Of a stretch of 64,000 bases of DNA, positions 62,664 to 64,000 are shown piece after piece. The position numbers and the translations under genes are program-made. The first letter of the stretch is position 1. Each line of letters starts with the position of its first letter. Source of the stretch: Rhizobium sp. 16-488-2b (GTDB taxonomy: Bacteria > Pseudomonadota > Alphaproteobacteria > Rhizobiales > Rhizobiaceae); assembly GCF_017741815.1 (NCBI RefSeq), contig NZ_JAGHMF010000003.1:1-64000 (forward strand), written 5' to 3'. The notes under the pieces are model-generated. The model ran no database searches. It worked only from the letters and a program-made list of their open reading frames with translations, and had not been told where the DNA came from.

Positions 62664-63260
62664 TCAGCCTCGGCGGTAGATCCAGAGCTGCGCCGGCGGA
62701 ATGTTGCGGACGATGAAGTCGAAGTGCTGGATATGGTAACGCTCGGGCCGCGCAATGATCGGCGAAACCGGGCCGTAGGAAATCTGCACGAAGGGGCGTC
62801 CGGCCGGCAGGCGGCCCAGCACGCTTTCCAGCATGGCGATGCGCGCCTGCATCGGGAAGTTCAAAAGCGGCACGGCGGAAACGACGCTGTCGAATTTCTG
62901 CCCATCCATATGGGCCAGCGTCTTGTCGAGATTGAAGGCGTCGCCGTTGATGACGTTCACGCCGGGATAGAGCCGCACCAGGTGCTCGTAGAAGTCGGTC
63001 GAATATTCGATGGCGACAAGGTTTTCAGGCTTTACGCCACGCTGCAGGATGGCCTTGGTGATGGCGCCGGTGCCGGGCCCGAGCTCGAGAACCGGAAGGC
63101 CGGAGTTCGGGTTGATGACGCTTGCCATCTTGCGCGCCGTGATCGACGACGTCGGCACGATGGAGCCGACGGTCTTCGGCCCCTGCATCATCCCCTTGAA
63201 AAACCGGATTTCCTCGTCGAATTTCTTGCCCAGCCGTTCCTTGAGGCGCAAGCCACCCAT
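62664..63260 (-). CDS. pmtA: Phosphatidylethanolamine N-methyltransferase PmtA (198 aa)
   Basis: Makes phosphatidylcholine by methylating PE three times with SAM. LELGPGTGAITKAIL (SAM motif I), EEIRFFKGMMQGPKTVGSIVPTSS at the N-terminus and SAVPLLNFPMQARIAMLES, all typical of the Sinorhizobium/Rhizobium PmtA (about 199 aa). Peripheral inner-membrane enzyme. Start ATG at 63260 with AAGGAG; an ATG at 63284 would add eight residues. Operon pmtA-phosphatase-pyrF. Confidence 0.93.
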   Translation of the reverse strand: MGGLRLKERLGKKFDEEIRFFKGMMQGPKTVGSIVPTSSITARKMASVINPNSGLPVLELGPGTGAITKAILQRGVKPENLVAIEYSTDFYEHLVRLYPGVNVINGDAFNLDKTLAHMDGQKFDSVVSAVPLLNFPMQARIAMLESVLGRLPAGRPFVQISYGPVSPIIARPERYHIQHFDFIVRNIPPAQLWIYRRG

Positions 63261-63369
63261 GCCGTTCTCCTTCGTGCAGCACATGCTGCATGCTTATGTG
63301 CAGGCAATACGGCGCTAAAACAAGGCCAAGCGTCGCAATTGACAAAGTTTGAACGGCAAATGCGACGCG

Positions 63370-64000
63370 CTACACGCGCATCGGCATCAGCACGTAAAGG
63401 GCATCGTCGCCGGCCGTGTCGCGAATGAGCGTCGGAGAACCGGCATCGGCCAGAAGGAAGATCGCCTGATCGCCGGAGAGCTGCGCGGTGATATCGAGCA
63501 GGTATTTGGCGTTGAAGCCGATTTCCATGGCATCGGTGTCGTAGCCGACGGCTACTTCTTCCGTGGCGCTGCCCGAATCCGGGTTGTTGACGGTGAGCAG
63601 CAGCTGTCCGTCGGAAAGCGCCAGCTTCACGGCGCGGCCGCGTTCCGAAGAAATGGTCGAGACGCGGTCGACGGCCTGCGCGAAGCTCGTGCAATCGACG
63701 CGCATTTCCTTGTCGTTGCCGGTCGGGATGACGCGCTGGTAGTCGGGGAAGGTGCCGTCGATCAGCTTCGAGGTCATGACGATCGAGCCGATGGAAAGGC
63801 GGATCTTGGCGTCGGAAACTTCGACCGTGACCATCGCTTCCGGATTGTCGACCAGCTTCTGCAACTCGCCGACCGTCTTGCGCGGAATGATGATGCCAGG
63901 CATGCCCTCGGAGCCCGAGGGAGCGTTGACGTCGGCGCGCGCCAGGCGGTGGCCGTCGGTTGCGACGGCGCGCAGCTTCAGGTCGCCTTCGCTTTCGATC
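63370..64000 (-). CDS. dnaN: DNA polymerase III beta subunit (sliding clamp), C-terminal part; start lies beyond the window
   Basis: The minus-strand frame is open from the window edge to the TAG/TAA-type stop at 63370. Visible: LKLRAVATDGHRLARAD, GMPGIIIPRKTVGELQKLVDN, KLIDGTFPDYQRVIPTGN and the C-terminal tail YVLMPMRV, typical of the third clamp domain ending MPMRV. About 210 of the expected 370 or so residues are present. The clamp encircles DNA and holds the replicative polymerase. Confidence 0.97.
   Translation of the reverse strand, partial: IESEGDLKLRAVATDGHRLARADVNAPSGSEGMPGIIIPRKTVGELQKLVDNPEAMVTVEVSDAKIRLSIGSIVMTSKLIDGTFPDYQRVIPTGNDKEMRVDCTSFAQAVDRVSTISSERGRAVKLALSDGQLLLTVNNPDSGSATEEVAVGYDTDAMEIGFNAKYLLDITAQLSGDQAIFLLADAGSPTLIRDTAGDDALYVLMPMRV

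Overview
The window is high-GC alphaproteobacterial chromosome, most probably Rhizobium (etli/leguminosarum group) or a close relative. Evidence: housekeeping genes of rhizobial type (dnaK-dnaJ, infC, rpmI-rplT, pheS/pheT, guaA, pyrF, dnaN); a Sinorhizobium-type phosphatidylethanolamine N-methyltransferase (pmtA); a membrane-bound ferritin gene preceded by a perfect Irr box; a RIME-like intergenic palindromic repeat; and a GCG_CRPN-type secreted protein. There is no tRNA, rRNA, CRISPR array, prophage or insertion sequence. The window is core chromosome with small accessory inserts.

Layout. 1-4.2 kb: the end of a Pro/Gly-rich repeat protein, two small minus-strand genes and a class A penicillin-binding protein. 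4.2-7.6 kb: dnaK-dnaJ behind a near-consensus RpoH promoter. 7.7-13.4 kb: an adenylate cyclase/TolB-like/TPR protein, an XRE regulator, Irr-box-controlled mbfA, a transglutaminase-like peptidase and an alpha/beta hydrolase. 13.5-20.5 kb: translation genes infC (AUU start), rpmI, rplT, pheS and pheT. A BrnT toxin and a BrnA-DUF2442 fusion antitoxin sit between pheS and pheT. 20.6-33.5 kb: a RIME-like repeat, enzymes and regulators of general metabolism, an orphan AbrB/MazE-type protein and xseA.

33.7-38.8 kb: a stand-alone homologue of the gene-transfer-agent spike base protein, then a glycan/membrane-lipid cluster (GT-C membrane protein, GT2 transferase, SAM methyltransferase, EmrE-like and GtrA-like small membrane proteins). 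38.8-47.6 kb: oxidoreductases, a PIN-domain toxin-antitoxin pair, guaA, nucleoside, acyl-CoA and acetyltransferase enzymes, TspO and a DUF2252 protein. 47.6-52.7 kb: a four-gene minus-strand periplasmic iron operon (irpA imelysin, di-haem oxidoreductase, second imelysin, DUF1513) with an Irr-box-like site upstream. 52.9-64 kb: HPP membrane protein, rsmB, RlpA-like protein, queG, GST, uppP, an unlisted 49-residue secreted peptide, an NDUFA9-like protein, pyrF, a histidine phosphatase, pmtA and the 3' part of dnaN.

Two themes tie genes together. Iron: mbfA and the imelysin operon both carry Irr-type sites, placed differently, which suggests opposite regulation. Envelope: PBP1, uppP, RlpA, the glycan cluster and pmtA all act on cell wall or lipids. 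The most unusual locus is the toxin-antitoxin pair inside pheS-pheT. It has a fused antitoxin and a 24-bp inverted repeat that begins on the last base of the pheS stop codon.
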